Shown here: in pieces, positions 17,954 to 26,378 of the stretch
Position numbering within the stretch: the stretch's first letter is position 1
How the letters are laid out: every line of letters starts with the position of its first letter
Source: Gorillibacterium massiliense
GTDB lineage: Bacteria > Bacillota > Bacilli > Paenibacillales > NBRC-103111
Assembly: GCF_000455485.1 (NCBI RefSeq)
Contig: NZ_CBQR020000072.1
Location: forward strand, 1 to 54,307
Direction: 5' to 3'
DNA: 54,307 nt
Translations under genes and position numbers: made by a program
The notes under the pieces: model-generated
What the model was told of the DNA's origin: nothing
Databases searched by the model: none
The model's input: the letters and a program-made list of their open reading frames with translations, nothing else

Positions 17954-18418
17954 ATGCATGTATATTATTGCGACGAATGGTCAGATATCAAAAAGAAGCC
18001 ATGGAACATTCTTGATGAACGGACTGCATCCCTATGTCATGAAAAGAAACAACAATACACAGCAGTATTAACTGAGGATGAAAAACCTAAGTACATTATA
18101 AATGTGACACAAGATTGGGTTTCAGTAGGGTTTTATGATGATAGGACCCGTAAATATTTGAATTATGATTTTAAAGTTATGAGCGATGCTAAACTCTTCT
18201 TAAGAACGGCAATGCATTGGGAATATGAGGGTCAAACCGATAAAAAAGCAAGCAGCTTGATTATTGGCTTTCGAGAAGATGGTCATATCGCTATGGAAAA
18301 GAGAGATTTAAACACGGGTTCTGTTGAGGAACGTGAGGCTAAAGACACCCTTGAAAAGAATTGGGATAGATTTCCTGAATTTGGTCAATATCATCATCTG
18401 TGCCAAGAGGAGCGATAG
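17954..18418 (+). CDS. AT-rich hypothetical protein, immunity-like
   Basis: This 154-residue soluble protein is one I do not recognise with confidence. It begins MHVYYCDEWSDIKKKPW and contains a WEYEGQTD block and a conserved-looking FREDGHIAMEKRDLNTGSVEEREAK segment. Its size, acidity and lone position resemble immunity or antitoxin-type proteins of Firmicutes, but no toxin gene is adjacent. The ATG at 17954 has GGAAGGTG upstream. A TATAAT lies about 40 bases ahead of it without a good -35. It is clearly more AT-rich than the flanking genes. Confidence 0.6.
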   Translation: MHVYYCDEWSDIKKKPWNILDERTASLCHEKKQQYTAVLTEDEKPKYIINVTQDWVSVGFYDDRTRKYLNYDFKVMSDAKLFLRTAMHWEYEGQTDKKASSLIIGFREDGHIAMEKRDLNTGSVEEREAKDTLEKNWDRFPEFGQYHHLCQEER

Positions 18419-18509
18419 TCTATTTGGCGAATGACCCAACATTCAACCAATAACAACGGACGCAATTAGAAGGAAAGACCAAGAAGCAAGCACTCGGGCT
18501 TGAATTACG

Positions 18510-18557
18510 AAAAACCAAGGAACGAAGCGATATAATCTCGCCGGCTCCTTGGTTTTT
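18510..18557. terminator. Bidirectional-type terminator hairpin
   Basis: A perfect 12-base inverted repeat (AAAAACCAAGGA and complement) has a long loop, with A-rich and T-rich ends so it could work on both strands. A second smaller hairpin with a T run follows at 18595-18620. Together they separate the AT-rich gene from the convergent ABC transporter operon. Confidence 0.6.
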
Positions 18558-18671
18558 GCGTTTTTTCAGGGGATAGGGGAAGCTCCCGGTTTCTTTCGCT
18601 AGGCGAGCCAGCGAATTTTTCTGCAGAAAGAAAAGGCCTGGACTCAGGGTCCGGGCGTCTTCGAATGGTTC

Positions 18672-19805
18672 TCACACCCTCAACCTGCGAGCAAAGGCTT
18701 TGGGAATAAGCGCAAGAGCGACGGCCGCCAATGCAACGGAGGAGACAATGGCAAGGGGCAGATACAAGACGGGGTATCCGAACACATTAAAGGATTTGTA
18801 GCTGCCGATGAGCGACGTGTTCGACATGATGCTGGTAGAGAAGAAGGCGATCCATTTTCCGAGAATACCTGGAAACGAGAACAGCGGCAGGAAAACGAGT
18901 ACCGCAGCAAGTCCCAGGCTGCTCAAGCTGCTCTTGAGGGAAGCCGAGATCAGGGCGGTAAAGAGACAAAGACCGCATGCCCCCAGCAAAGTCATGGCGT
19001 ACAGCAGCAGGAAGCCTTGAATTAGCGTCCAGTCATAGGGGCTCGTTCTATATAAATAAAGGCTGTTCAGCGGAGCGTCCCATCTCAAGAAGCCATAGGG
19101 CAGGCAAGAGGCCAAAACGCTGACGCCGAAAAAGACGGTTACCCAACCGATGGTAAAGATTAATCCGGCCAACAGTTTGGCCCGAACGATGGGGAGCCTT
19201 CCTTTCCGGCTGGACAAGATCAGCGCATCCATCCGGTGCCCGGCTTCCCCGGAATAAAGCGAACAGAGCGCCAGCACCATGATGAGGCCGATAAAGAGCG
19301 AGCCGGGCGGGGAGGCGATGTAATAGATCAGGTCTCTCCAGACATCCGTCACGTAAAAACCGGGAGTCTTTACGTCATCCAGCATCCTCAGCTTTTTTTG
19401 CATATCCTTGTACGCGAAGGTGTTCGTTTCTCCACTGGACTCCAATTGCCGCTTATCTTTCCGGAGCTCGTTCAGTTCGGCTTTGAATAGATCCGATTGA
19501 TAGGCGGAGCCGGCGTATTCCTGCTCCAGCACACGTTTCATGACTTCCTCATGGGGGCCGGGATAAAAAGAGGCAGACGTCTCATATAACCGGGGTTCGT
19601 ATTTCTTGGCCAGCGCTGGCTGGATGGGGCCTTCGTGGGACGAGACAAGCTTGGGATTCTCCCGATAGGCGGTCAACAGACTATTCGGCTCGGAATGTCT
19701 CGTTTGGATAAAATAGAAGACGGTCAGCGCCAGGCAGCCTAAAATGGCAATGATCACCCTGCGGTTCAAAATCTTCCGCAGCTCAAACCCAATCAACCGC
19801 TTCAT
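18672..19805 (-). CDS. ABC-2 type transporter permease
   Basis: The 377-residue membrane protein starts with RLIGFELRKILNRRVIIAILGCLALTVFYF (a cytoplasmic basic stretch then helix 1). It has a long extracytoplasmic segment rich in charged residues (about 35-150), followed by five or more helices. This layout is typical of ABC-2 exporter permeases in Firmicutes. The ATG overlaps the ATPase stop by 4 bases, so the pair forms one exporter. The cargo is unknown; control by the upstream ECF sigma gene suggests envelope or peptide stress. Confidence 0.8.
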   Translation of the reverse strand: MKRLIGFELRKILNRRVIIAILGCLALTVFYFIQTRHSEPNSLLTAYRENPKLVSSHEGPIQPALAKKYEPRLYETSASFYPGPHEEVMKRVLEQEYAGSAYQSDLFKAELNELRKDKRQLESSGETNTFAYKDMQKKLRMLDDVKTPGFYVTDVWRDLIYYIASPPGSLFIGLIMVLALCSLYSGEAGHRMDALILSSRKGRLPIVRAKLLAGLIFTIGWVTVFFGVSVLASCLPYGFLRWDAPLNSLYLYRTSPYDWTLIQGFLLLYAMTLLGACGLCLFTALISASLKSSLSSLGLAAVLVFLPLFSFPGILGKWIAFFSTSIMSNTSLIGSYKSFNVFGYPVLYLPLAIVSSVALAAVALALIPKAFARRLRV

Positions 19806-20737
19806 CGGGCGATCCCCCCTCTCTTGAATACCTTGGCGATGGCGCTTTTGGCGAGTCGGTCATCCGATTCGGGAGTCATCGTCTGGAAGATGCTCATATA
19901 CACGTCCTCCAGACAAGGCTCCGCCGCGACCGCGCTGTCACAGGGCGCCTCTTTGGACACCACTCGCAGGTCCAATCCTCCTTCCGCTTGCTGCATATTG
20001 ACGACGATGCCTTTTTCCGCGATGCGGGCTAACTGTCTGTCCGGGACAACGGCTTGCCAAACCTCACCCCGAAGCGGCGAAGTCAACTCGCCGATGGTGC
20101 CTTGGCGCAGCAATTGACCCTGTTTCATCAGTAGCACCTGTTTGGCGGTATGGTCGATATCGGATACGATATGGGTCGATAACAGGACGATACGCTCGCT
20201 GGCGATTTCGGTAAGAAAGTTGCGGAACCGTACACGTTCCATCGGGTCTAGGCCGACGGTAGGCTCATCGAGAATGAGGATGCGAGGATTGTTTAGCATT
20301 GCCTGCATGATGCCAAGGCGCCGCTTCATGCCGCCGGAGTATTTGCCGCATTTTTTGTCCAGTTCATTTTCAAGATTGACGGTTTTGGCTAAATCTTCGA
20401 TGCGTTCGTCCGCTTCTTCCTTGCTCAAGCCTTTAAGAGCGGCGATGTAATGCAAAAACTTGCGGGCGGTAAAATGATTGTACATGCCTAACTCCTGGGG
20501 CAAATACCCCAGTTGGGCGCGATATTGATCGTTCAGCTCGCTCTTGTCCATTCCATCCAGCAGCACCTTTCCGCCGGTCGGCTGCAGAACGTCGGACAGG
20601 ATGCGCATGAGCGTCGTTTTTCCGGTTCCGTTAGGCCCGAGCAAGCCGTAGATGCCCGGGACCATCGTAAAAGAGACGTGATCCAATATTCTTTTCCTGC
20701 CGAAATCCTGTACGATACCGCAAAGCTTAAGCTCCAA
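19802..20737 (-). CDS. ABC transporter ATP-binding protein
   Basis: The 311-residue ATPase has Walker A GLLGPNGTGKTT (near residues 31-42), Q-loop LPQELGMYN, signature YSGGMKRRLGIMQAM, Walker B RILILDEPTVGLDP, and H-loop LLSTHIV. A C-terminal extension of about 90 residues follows, as in drug or antimicrobial-peptide exporters. It overlaps the membrane protein gene upstream by 11 bases and the permease downstream by 4. Confidence 0.9.
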   Translation of the reverse strand: MELKLCGIVQDFGRKRILDHVSFTMVPGIYGLLGPNGTGKTTLMRILSDVLQPTGGKVLLDGMDKSELNDQYRAQLGYLPQELGMYNHFTARKFLHYIAALKGLSKEEADERIEDLAKTVNLENELDKKCGKYSGGMKRRLGIMQAMLNNPRILILDEPTVGLDPMERVRFRNFLTEIASERIVLLSTHIVSDIDHTAKQVLLMKQGQLLRQGTIGELTSPLRGEVWQAVVPDRQLARIAEKGIVVNMQQAEGGLDLRVVSKEAPCDSAVAAEPCLEDVYMSIFQTMTPESDDRLAKSAIAKVFKRGGIAR

Positions 20738-21506
20738 GTAAAACCCCTCCTCTCGTAATATCCCGGCTGTTCATGGCCAAGGCCCCGCCTAACACCAGCG
20801 CTCCGGCTCCCGCCAGTCCCCAAAGCCAAACGAGTCCGACGGAGGCCGCCCAAGCGATGACAACATTCATTGATAGGAGGATTAGCCAAAAGACAGGCAG
20901 CAAGGCCAACATGACAGCCAGTTGTCCGAAGCTGCGAATGCGGGTGGCCGCAAACAGAGCGGCTCCGGCATTCACGAACAGCGGAATGCACCAGAGGAGC
21001 GCCACTCTCAGCAGCATCCCGCTGTCTTCGGCAGGGAAAAAGCGGAAGGAGGCGGCCGTATTCATGAGAACGGCAAGCAGTCCCATCAGCAGCAGCCGGG
21101 CTTGCAGATACCAATGCAGGGGAATGCGCAAGCTCCGGGTCAGTTCTCCCATGCCGCAAAGCGACTGCCGGGCCGTACCTGCTACGCATACCAGGTAAGG
21201 GATGCAGCCGATTACGGGCAATATTAAAAGCGGAGGAAGCACCTCGCGCCCGCTTAACAGGAAATAGCCAAGCAAAAAGAACAGAATCCCCAGCAGCGCT
21301 TCCTTCCACAAGCCTTGGGCGCAAACGATTTTCAGCTTATCCTGTAAGCGAAGGGGGGAAGGCGGGAGCGGGGCGGGCAAGCCCGCCCGGGCTTTGCGCC
21401 ATCTCGCCATAGCCTCTTCGACGAAGCCTTTGGGCAGCGGGTGCACGGGTAACAGCCGAATGGCGGTTTCGATCGGTTCTGTCTTGGAAGTTTCGTCACC
21501 GTTCAT
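20727..21506 (-). CDS. Polytopic membrane protein, possible anti-sigma or sensor subunit
   Basis: The 259-residue protein has a cytoplasmic N-terminal region of about 65 residues (acidic, then Pro-rich) and about six hydrophobic helices. It overlaps the ECF sigma gene by 11 bases and the ATPase gene by 11 bases. The gene next to an ECF sigma factor often encodes its membrane-bound anti-sigma partner, and the soluble N-terminal tail would fit, but no zinc-binding HxxxCxxC motif is present. I infer a sensor or transporter partner; the exact role is open. Confidence 0.6.
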   Translation of the reverse strand: MNGDETSKTEPIETAIRLLPVHPLPKGFVEEAMARWRKARAGLPAPLPPSPLRLQDKLKIVCAQGLWKEALLGILFFLLGYFLLSGREVLPPLLILPVIGCIPYLVCVAGTARQSLCGMGELTRSLRIPLHWYLQARLLLMGLLAVLMNTAASFRFFPAEDSGMLLRVALLWCIPLFVNAGAALFAATRIRSFGQLAVMLALLPVFWLILLSMNVVIAWAASVGLVWLWGLAGAGALVLGGALAMNSRDITRGGVLLGA

Positions 21507-22098
21507 TTCGCGTCTCCTTTCTTAAATGCGGGGAGGGGCTTATCTTACTCACTGTTTGATCCGCCCTGCCGCCAAGGGAATCCCGCAACCGGATCAGCGC
21601 CCGCCGTATCCGGGACTTGACCGTCGCCTCCGATTCTTCCGTGACGGCTGCGATTTCCGAATAGGTCAATTCATTTTTATAGCGCAGGATCAGGGCGTCT
21701 CGTTGACTGTCGGGCAGTTCCTGAATGGCTTGGTAGACCTGTCTCACGTCTTCCCGCAGCAGAACGCCGTCCAGAAAATCGCCCTCTGCCGCCAGTCGCT
21801 CATCCAGGCTTTGGTTCAATCCCGCCTGCCTGACGGCTTTGCTGCGTATGTAATCGATGCAGAGATGATGGGCAATAGCTAGCAGCCACGCCTTGAAGTT
21901 GCCCTCCTCCCCGCGGTAGGTATTCAGCTTCGTCCATGCTTTTTCATAGGTCATCTGGGACAGGTCCCACGCCAAATCGGCGTCATGGACTTTCCATCGA
22001 ATGAAGCGGTAGATGTCGTCATACGTTTGTCGGATCAGCAATTCGACAGCCGCTTCATTTCCTTGCTTAGCCCAGTTGACGAGCTTGTCCTCTTTAAT
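21496..22098 (-). CDS. ECF RNA polymerase sigma factor, apparent ATT start
   Basis: This sigma-70 family factor of 200 residues has region 2 (LLIRQTYDDIYRFIRWKVHDADLAWDLSQMTYEKAW, then AWLLAIAHHLCIDYIRS) and region 4 (IQELPDSQRDALILRYKNELTYSEIAAVTEESEATVKSRIRRALIRL). Between the upstream in-frame stop and region 2 the frame has no ATG, GTG, CTG or TTG that would keep the N-terminus. The only codon placed after the ribosome binding site (GGAAAGGAG, 9 bases away) is ATT at 22096-22098, giving (M)KEDKLVNWAKQGNEAAVELL, a normal sigma N-terminus. A TTG at 22041 would remove part of region 2 and has no binding site. The sigma gene heads the exporter operon, which it probably controls. Confidence 0.85.
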   Translation of the reverse strand: MKEDKLVNWAKQGNEAAVELLIRQTYDDIYRFIRWKVHDADLAWDLSQMTYEKAWTKLNTYRGEEGNFKAWLLAIAHHLCIDYIRSKAVRQAGLNQSLDERLAAEGDFLDGVLLREDVRQVYQAIQELPDSQRDALILRYKNELTYSEIAAVTEESEATVKSRIRRALIRLRDSLGGRADQTVSKISPSPHLRKETRNER

Positions 22099-22232
22099 CG
22101 GCGTTCTCTCCTTTCCCGCATCCCTCTATATTACGAAATCCTGGAAGAAATCGATGCATCATACTTAACCGGACCCTTTTGTGATAGGATTAGAGAGCAA
22201 TTGAACTTTATGAGAAAAGAGAAGGCATGATG

Positions 22233-22547
22233 ATGGACAAAATAGTCAAAACCGAAGTAACTGCCGCGCTGCAAGCGTTCGTTGGAGCAGACGCTTATTT
22301 TCACAGTGAGGCGACTTCCTATGTTTTCGTGCGCAATTTCAAGGTCAAGGTGACCCATGCCTACATCGCAGGGGACGGACCGACTTATCGTGTGGCGCTC
22401 CGCTTCGACGGACACGGCTGGCTGCGAATGGAAGCCCTAACCCATTTTGAGATGGATAAGGAAGGCCGCCTTCTGCTGGCTGGCTTTGATGATAAGGGCC
22501 GCATGAATGTGGCGCTGCACGTGGGAAAGGAGCCATTTCCGGAATGA
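22233..22547 (+). CDS. yojF: YojF family protein (DUF1806)
   Basis: The 104-residue protein begins MDKIVKTEVTAALQAFVGADAYFHSEAT and matches the YojF/DUF1806 pattern: an antiparallel beta protein with NFKVKVTHAYIAGDGPTYRVALRF. In Bacilli yojF sits directly before bshB2 (yojG), as here, where the stop overlaps the next ATG. A role linked to bacillithiol synthesis is suggested by this linkage. Three ATGs occur in a row (22227, 22230, 22233); spacing from GAGAAGG favours the last. Confidence 0.8.
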   Translation: MDKIVKTEVTAALQAFVGADAYFHSEATSYVFVRNFKVKVTHAYIAGDGPTYRVALRFDGHGWLRMEALTHFEMDKEGRLLLAGFDDKGRMNVALHVGKEPFPE

Positions 22548-23290
22548 TGAAAAATCAATATAACCAACCGCGCAAACTGCTTGCCGTCCTCGCGCATCCC
22601 GATGACGAATCGTTTATTTGTGGAGGGACGCTGGCTAAATATGCAGCCGCCGGAGTGGACATTACGCTGGTCAGCGCCACCCGGGGGGAAATGGGACGGA
22701 GGATGGGCAATCCGCCGTATCTCAATCGGGAGACGATCGCCGCAGCCCGTGAAATCGAGCTTCGCCAAGCCTGCGACAGCCTGGGAATCCGGGAACTGAT
22801 GTTTTTTGACATCCGCGATAAAACCGTTGAGTTTCATGATGAAGAACTTTTAACCGCACGAATTGCGGCTCTTATCGACGAGATCGATCCCGATGTGATG
22901 CTTACTTTTCATGAAACCTTGGGCGGGCATCCCGATCATTGCGCCATCGGTAAAGCGGCGACGGCGGCCTTTTTGCAGAAAGAACGCCGGGGGGCGCTCT
23001 ATTTCATCACTTTTGGTGAAGCGATGGAACGTCCGGAACGATATGGCTACAGCCGCGAAGATATCATGAAAATCGACGTGTTCGCTCATTTGAAAGCGAA
23101 GCTGGCCGCCTTTCGCGCTCACCGCTGTCAGTCGGAGATTGATGAATGGGTGTGGCTGCCGGATCAAGACGCGCTGACCCACTTTGGTCGGCACGAGTAT
23201 TTTATTAAAGGGGCCCCAAATGCAAAGGTTGCGGATCGCCATGACTTGTTTCCCTATGAGGAAAAGGTGGCCGAGGATTCCGCCGTTTAG
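22544..23290 (+). CDS. bshB2: Bacillithiol biosynthesis deacetylase BshB2
   Basis: The 248-residue enzyme belongs to the PIG-L/LmbE zinc deacetylase family. It has the metal motif AHPDDE near residues 18-23 and the later HPDH metal/catalytic motif (GGHPDHCAIG). In bacillithiol synthesis this enzyme removes acetate from N-acetylglucosaminyl malate before cysteine is added. RRMGNPPYLNRETIAAAREIELRQAC is typical of the BshB branch. It is coupled to yojF by a 4-base stop/start overlap. Confidence 0.88.
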   Translation: MMKNQYNQPRKLLAVLAHPDDESFICGGTLAKYAAAGVDITLVSATRGEMGRRMGNPPYLNRETIAAAREIELRQACDSLGIRELMFFDIRDKTVEFHDEELLTARIAALIDEIDPDVMLTFHETLGGHPDHCAIGKAATAAFLQKERRGALYFITFGEAMERPERYGYSREDIMKIDVFAHLKAKLAAFRAHRCQSEIDEWVWLPDQDALTHFGRHEYFIKGAPNAKVADRHDLFPYEEKVAEDSAV

Positions 23291-23310
23291 AATAATCTGA
23301 GTACCCTTAA

Positions 23311-23343
23311 GAAGGAGCCGTCCACGGATCGGCTTCTTTTTTT
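23311..23343 (+). terminator. Rho-independent terminator of yojF-bshB2
   Basis: AAGGAGCCG and CGGCTTCTT pair with one wobble, followed by a T run. Confidence 0.75.
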
Positions 23344-23503
23344 GTTGCTGTGGAAAAATAATAAAGGAAGGCCAAAGTGACGCCTAAGTATTGTAATAAA
23401 ATGTTAATAACGGTGCCGCTTCGTGAAATTCCCTTTACTTCCTCCTAAATCCGAGTTATCTTATTGGAAAATAATAATTTAAACCTGCCGGGAGGTGGTT
23501 CGC

Positions 23504-24403
23504 ATGAATATCGAGAATATCGAGGCGTTTGTCTATGTTATCCATTTCGGCAGCTTCAATAAAGCGGCGGAAGCGTTGTACCTGTCCCAGCCTTCAGTGA
23601 CGGCGCGGATTCAGACCCTCGAACGGGAGCTGGACTGCCGTTTGTTCGACCGGCAGGGCAAGCAGATTCAGATCACCGAAGAGGGCAGGCGGTTTCTTCC
23701 CTACGCCCAGCAGCTTCTGCTCACCTATCAGAAGGGCAAGCTCCACATCAACCGGAAAAACGCGCTTCCTCAAGAGTTCCGTATCGGGTGTACCGTGTCG
23801 GTTGCCAACTACATCATTCCTGTGCTGCTGCCGCGGCTTGCGGCGCTGTTCCCGCAGACCCGCTACAAATTCGTGACGGGGCCAACGGACGAATTGGTCG
23901 GCAAGGTGCTGAACAAAGAAGTCGACATCGCCTTCGTTCGCAATGTGAACCACCCTTCCCTGCATTCTGAAAAATTTTATGAAGACCCCATCTCCCTATA
24001 TGTTTATAAAGGCCACCCGTTTATCGGCAAAGAGAAGGTGACCGTGGAGGAAATCGCGGAGCAGCCCCTCGTCTTTTTTGAATGCGGGGCGCTGGATTGG
24101 TTGAGAATCCATCGGGTCTTCGAGCATCTGGAGCATCCGCCGAATATCCGCATTCAAACGGACAATTCGGAAATGGCGAAGAAGCTGGTCGTGGGCAAGG
24201 CCGGAATCGCTTTTCTGCCCGGCTTATGCACGAGGATCGAAGCGGCAGATGATCAGCTTGTTCCGGTTCCTGTCGAGGAAACGGCGGGAATCGCCTTGCA
24301 GACCAACGTCATCTCCAATATCGGGGAGCATTCCCAGGTGGTTCAGGGAATCATGGACATCGGCAGGCAGTTGTTCGAAGACAGGAGTCCGGCAGCGAGG
24401 TAA
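23504..24403 (+). CDS. LysR family regulator of the adjacent sulfur/amino acid operon
   Basis: This 299-residue regulator has an N-terminal winged helix (MNIENIEAFVYVIHFGSFNKAAEALYLSQPSVTARIQTLERELDCRLFDR) and a C-terminal periplasmic-binding-like effector domain. It lies directly upstream of, and parallel to, the cystine-type transporter operon, as YtlI (AscR) does in B. subtilis, and is the likely activator of that operon. The ATG at 23504 follows GGGAGGTGG by 5 bases; an in-frame GTG at 23495 lies inside that site and is unlikely. Confidence 0.88.
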   Translation: MNIENIEAFVYVIHFGSFNKAAEALYLSQPSVTARIQTLERELDCRLFDRQGKQIQITEEGRRFLPYAQQLLLTYQKGKLHINRKNALPQEFRIGCTVSVANYIIPVLLPRLAALFPQTRYKFVTGPTDELVGKVLNKEVDIAFVRNVNHPSLHSEKFYEDPISLYVYKGHPFIGKEKVTVEEIAEQPLVFFECGALDWLRIHRVFEHLEHPPNIRIQTDNSEMAKKLVVGKAGIAFLPGLCTRIEAADDQLVPVPVEETAGIALQTNVISNIGEHSQVVQGIMDIGRQLFEDRSPAAR

Positions 24404-24451
24404 GCAACAATGAAGTGGAAGGAATCCATGTCAGGGCGCCGAGTGTCCTTG

Positions 24452-24486
24452 AGCCGGTCGGGTTGTGAAAACCTGACCGGCTTATT
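24452..24486 (+). terminator. Terminator hairpin after the LysR gene
   Basis: A 13-bp stem with one wobble (AGCCGGTCGGGTT and AACCTGACCGGCT) has only a weak T-rich tail, so termination may be partial. Confidence 0.55.
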
Positions 24487-24551
24487 CGTGTATTCCAATC
24501 GTACTAATTAGAATTATTAGAATATTAAATTCGTTTATAGAAGATATCTAT

Positions 24552-24597
24552 TATCGCAACTCAGGGCGTTGTGATATTCTTAGTCCTAACATCAAAT
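24552..24597 (+). promoter_or_regulatory. Candidate LysR operator and promoter of the nine-gene operon
   Basis: A dyad TATCGCAAC and GTTGTGATA (one mismatch, 7-base spacer) overlaps a weak sigma-A promoter, TTGTGA, 17 bases, then TCAAAT at 24592-24597. Poor hexamers with a dyad on the -35 box are what an activator-dependent promoter looks like. An AT-rich inverted repeat GAATT/AATTC at 24511-24532 lies just upstream and may be a second half of the binding region. Confidence 0.4.
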
Positions 24598-24660
24598 TCA
24601 TACTTAACCGCTAGGAATTGTAAGTTTAACAAAATGTGAATAAGTGGAGGGGACTTCTCA

Positions 24661-25569
24661 ATGAAAAAAGGGTTTGGGTTGGCGTCGGCTTTGGTTCTGG
24701 CTTTAACGCTCGCGGCTTGTGGCGATAACGGTGGCGGAAACTCCGGTAGTTCGAGCAAAGCGGAGGCGGCCACGGACACGGCAAAAAGCTCCACTGTCGC
24801 TTCCGCATCTCCGAGCGCTTCAGCAGCGGCTGAAACAAGTGCGCCCGAGAAAGTGAAAAAGATCATCGTAGGCACGGGCAACCAATTTCCCAAGGTAGCT
24901 TTCGTAGACGATAAGGGAAAGTTGACGGGTTTTGATGTGGAACTGGTGCGCGAAATCGATAAACGACTGCCCGAATATGAGTTCGATCTGCAGGTGCTCG
25001 ATTTTACCAACATTCTGCTCAGTCTGGAGACGAAGAAAATCGACTTGGCCGCCCACGAATTCGAAAAGAACCCGGAGCGTGAAGCTAAGTACTTGTTTAA
25101 CAAGGAGCCTTATGCTCACTGGAAAAACAAAATTATCGTCGCGAAGACCAATAACGACCCCATTGAGTCTCTTGACGATCTGAAAGGCAAAAAGTTCTTA
25201 ACGACGGCGACCAGCGCGGAAGCGACGATCCTGGAGAATTACAATAAGGAACATAATAATGCCCTCAAAATCGTTTATTCCGGTGGGGGAGCCAACGATA
25301 CGGTCCAGCAAATCACCTCGGGACGGGTAGATGCCGCTATCGGCGCGGACTTCACGCTTCCGCTTATCGATCCTCAAGGCAAGTTGAAAACGGCCGGTAA
25401 AGAATTGAGCGAGTCGGATATTTTGTTTGTATTCCGCAAAAACGACCCGGATGAGCAGAAGCTGGCGGACGCGGTGGACCGCGCGATCGTGGAGATTCGG
25501 AATGATGGCACGTTAGCCAAATTGAGTAAGGAATGGCTCGGGTTTGACGCGACCGCAAGCGAAAAATAA
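24661..25569 (+). CDS. Amino acid (cystine-type) ABC transporter binding lipoprotein
   Basis: This 302-residue family 3 solute-binding protein has a signal peptide ending in the lipobox LAAC (Cys at residue 20), then a Ser/Ala linker to about residue 60, then the two-lobe binding domain. FPKVAFVDDKGKLTGFDVELVREIDKRL is the usual N-lobe start. Lobe-2 motifs such as GRVDAAIGADFTLPLI and RNDGTLAKLSKEWLG are present. By order and neighbours it corresponds to TcyJ/TcyK, which bind cystine and sulfur-modified cysteines in B. subtilis. The exact ligand is inferred. Confidence 0.88.
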   Translation: MKKGFGLASALVLALTLAACGDNGGGNSGSSSKAEAATDTAKSSTVASASPSASAAAETSAPEKVKKIIVGTGNQFPKVAFVDDKGKLTGFDVELVREIDKRLPEYEFDLQVLDFTNILLSLETKKIDLAAHEFEKNPEREAKYLFNKEPYAHWKNKIIVAKTNNDPIESLDDLKGKKFLTTATSAEATILENYNKEHNNALKIVYSGGGANDTVQQITSGRVDAAIGADFTLPLIDPQGKLKTAGKELSESDILFVFRKNDPDEQKLADAVDRAIVEIRNDGTLAKLSKEWLGFDATASEK

Positions 25570-25595
25570 TCCCATTCGGGAAAGGAGGCAGGAAG

Positions 25596-26378
25596 ATGGG
25601 GGCACCCTTCGATATTGGCTTTGTGTACGATTATTTCGTGAAGCTGCTGCCCTATATCGGCATCTCGCTTGCCATCGTGGCCGGTTCCATCGGCGTGGGT
25701 CTCATCGTCGGGTTTCTCGTCGCCCTGCCGCGGCTGTACCGGGTGCCCGTATTGAAGATGGCTTCTCAGCTCTACGCTTCCTTTTTTCGAGGGACGCCGA
25801 TCCTGATTCAGCTCTTCCTGATTTATTACGGGTTGCCCGAGCTGCTTAAGCTGATTTCCATCGACGTATCGAAAGCACCTGTGTTGGTATTCGTCATCTT
25901 GGCCTACGGCCTGCACAGCGGGGCTTTTGTTTCCGAAGGAATCCGCGCTGCCGTTTCAGCAGTGGATCGGGGTCAGGTGGAGGCGGCTTATGCCGTAGGG
26001 ATGTCGGGCTATCAGGCGTTCATCCGCATCGTCTTTCCACAGGCGTTGGCGATTTCCATTCCCATTCTGGCTAATCTGATCATCGCGACGCTGAAGGACA
26101 CGTCTCTCGCATTTACTTTGGGCGTCATGGAACTGACCGGGAAGTCCCAAACGCTATTTACGATCTCCAGACATGTGGTGGAAAGCTATCTGGCTCTCGC
26201 TATCGTGTACTTCATTCTCAGCTTCTTCTTGGAGCGGCTGTTCAACCTGATGGAGCGGAGGCTTTTGAAGCACGAAGCTTCGACGGCAAAGGATGAGAGA
26301 GTGCCGATGGGCAAAAAATGGCTGAACCGTAAACTGAACGCGGATATATCCTTAGGCCAAGGAGGCGCCGGAGCATGA
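25596..26378 (+). CDS. Amino acid ABC transporter permease, TcyL-like
   Basis: The 260-residue HisM-type permease has about five helices and the EAA loop VEAAYAVGMSGYQAFIRIVFPQAL near residues 129-152. The upstream segment FFRGTPILIQLFLIYYGLPEL is typical of polar amino acid permeases. A stretch of about 30 extra polar residues ends the protein. The stop overlaps the second permease by 4 bases. Two different permeases in one system match the TcyL/TcyM heterodimer. Confidence 0.9.
   Translation: MGAPFDIGFVYDYFVKLLPYIGISLAIVAGSIGVGLIVGFLVALPRLYRVPVLKMASQLYASFFRGTPILIQLFLIYYGLPELLKLISIDVSKAPVLVFVILAYGLHSGAFVSEGIRAAVSAVDRGQVEAAYAVGMSGYQAFIRIVFPQALAISIPILANLIIATLKDTSLAFTLGVMELTGKSQTLFTISRHVVESYLALAIVYFILSFFLERLFNLMERRLLKHEASTAKDERVPMGKKWLNRKLNADISLGQGGAGA

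Noticed and set aside
22041-22041. TTG at 22041 as the start of the ECF sigma factor
   Set aside because: It would delete conserved region 2 residues that are clearly encoded upstream, and no ribosome binding site lies at the right distance.
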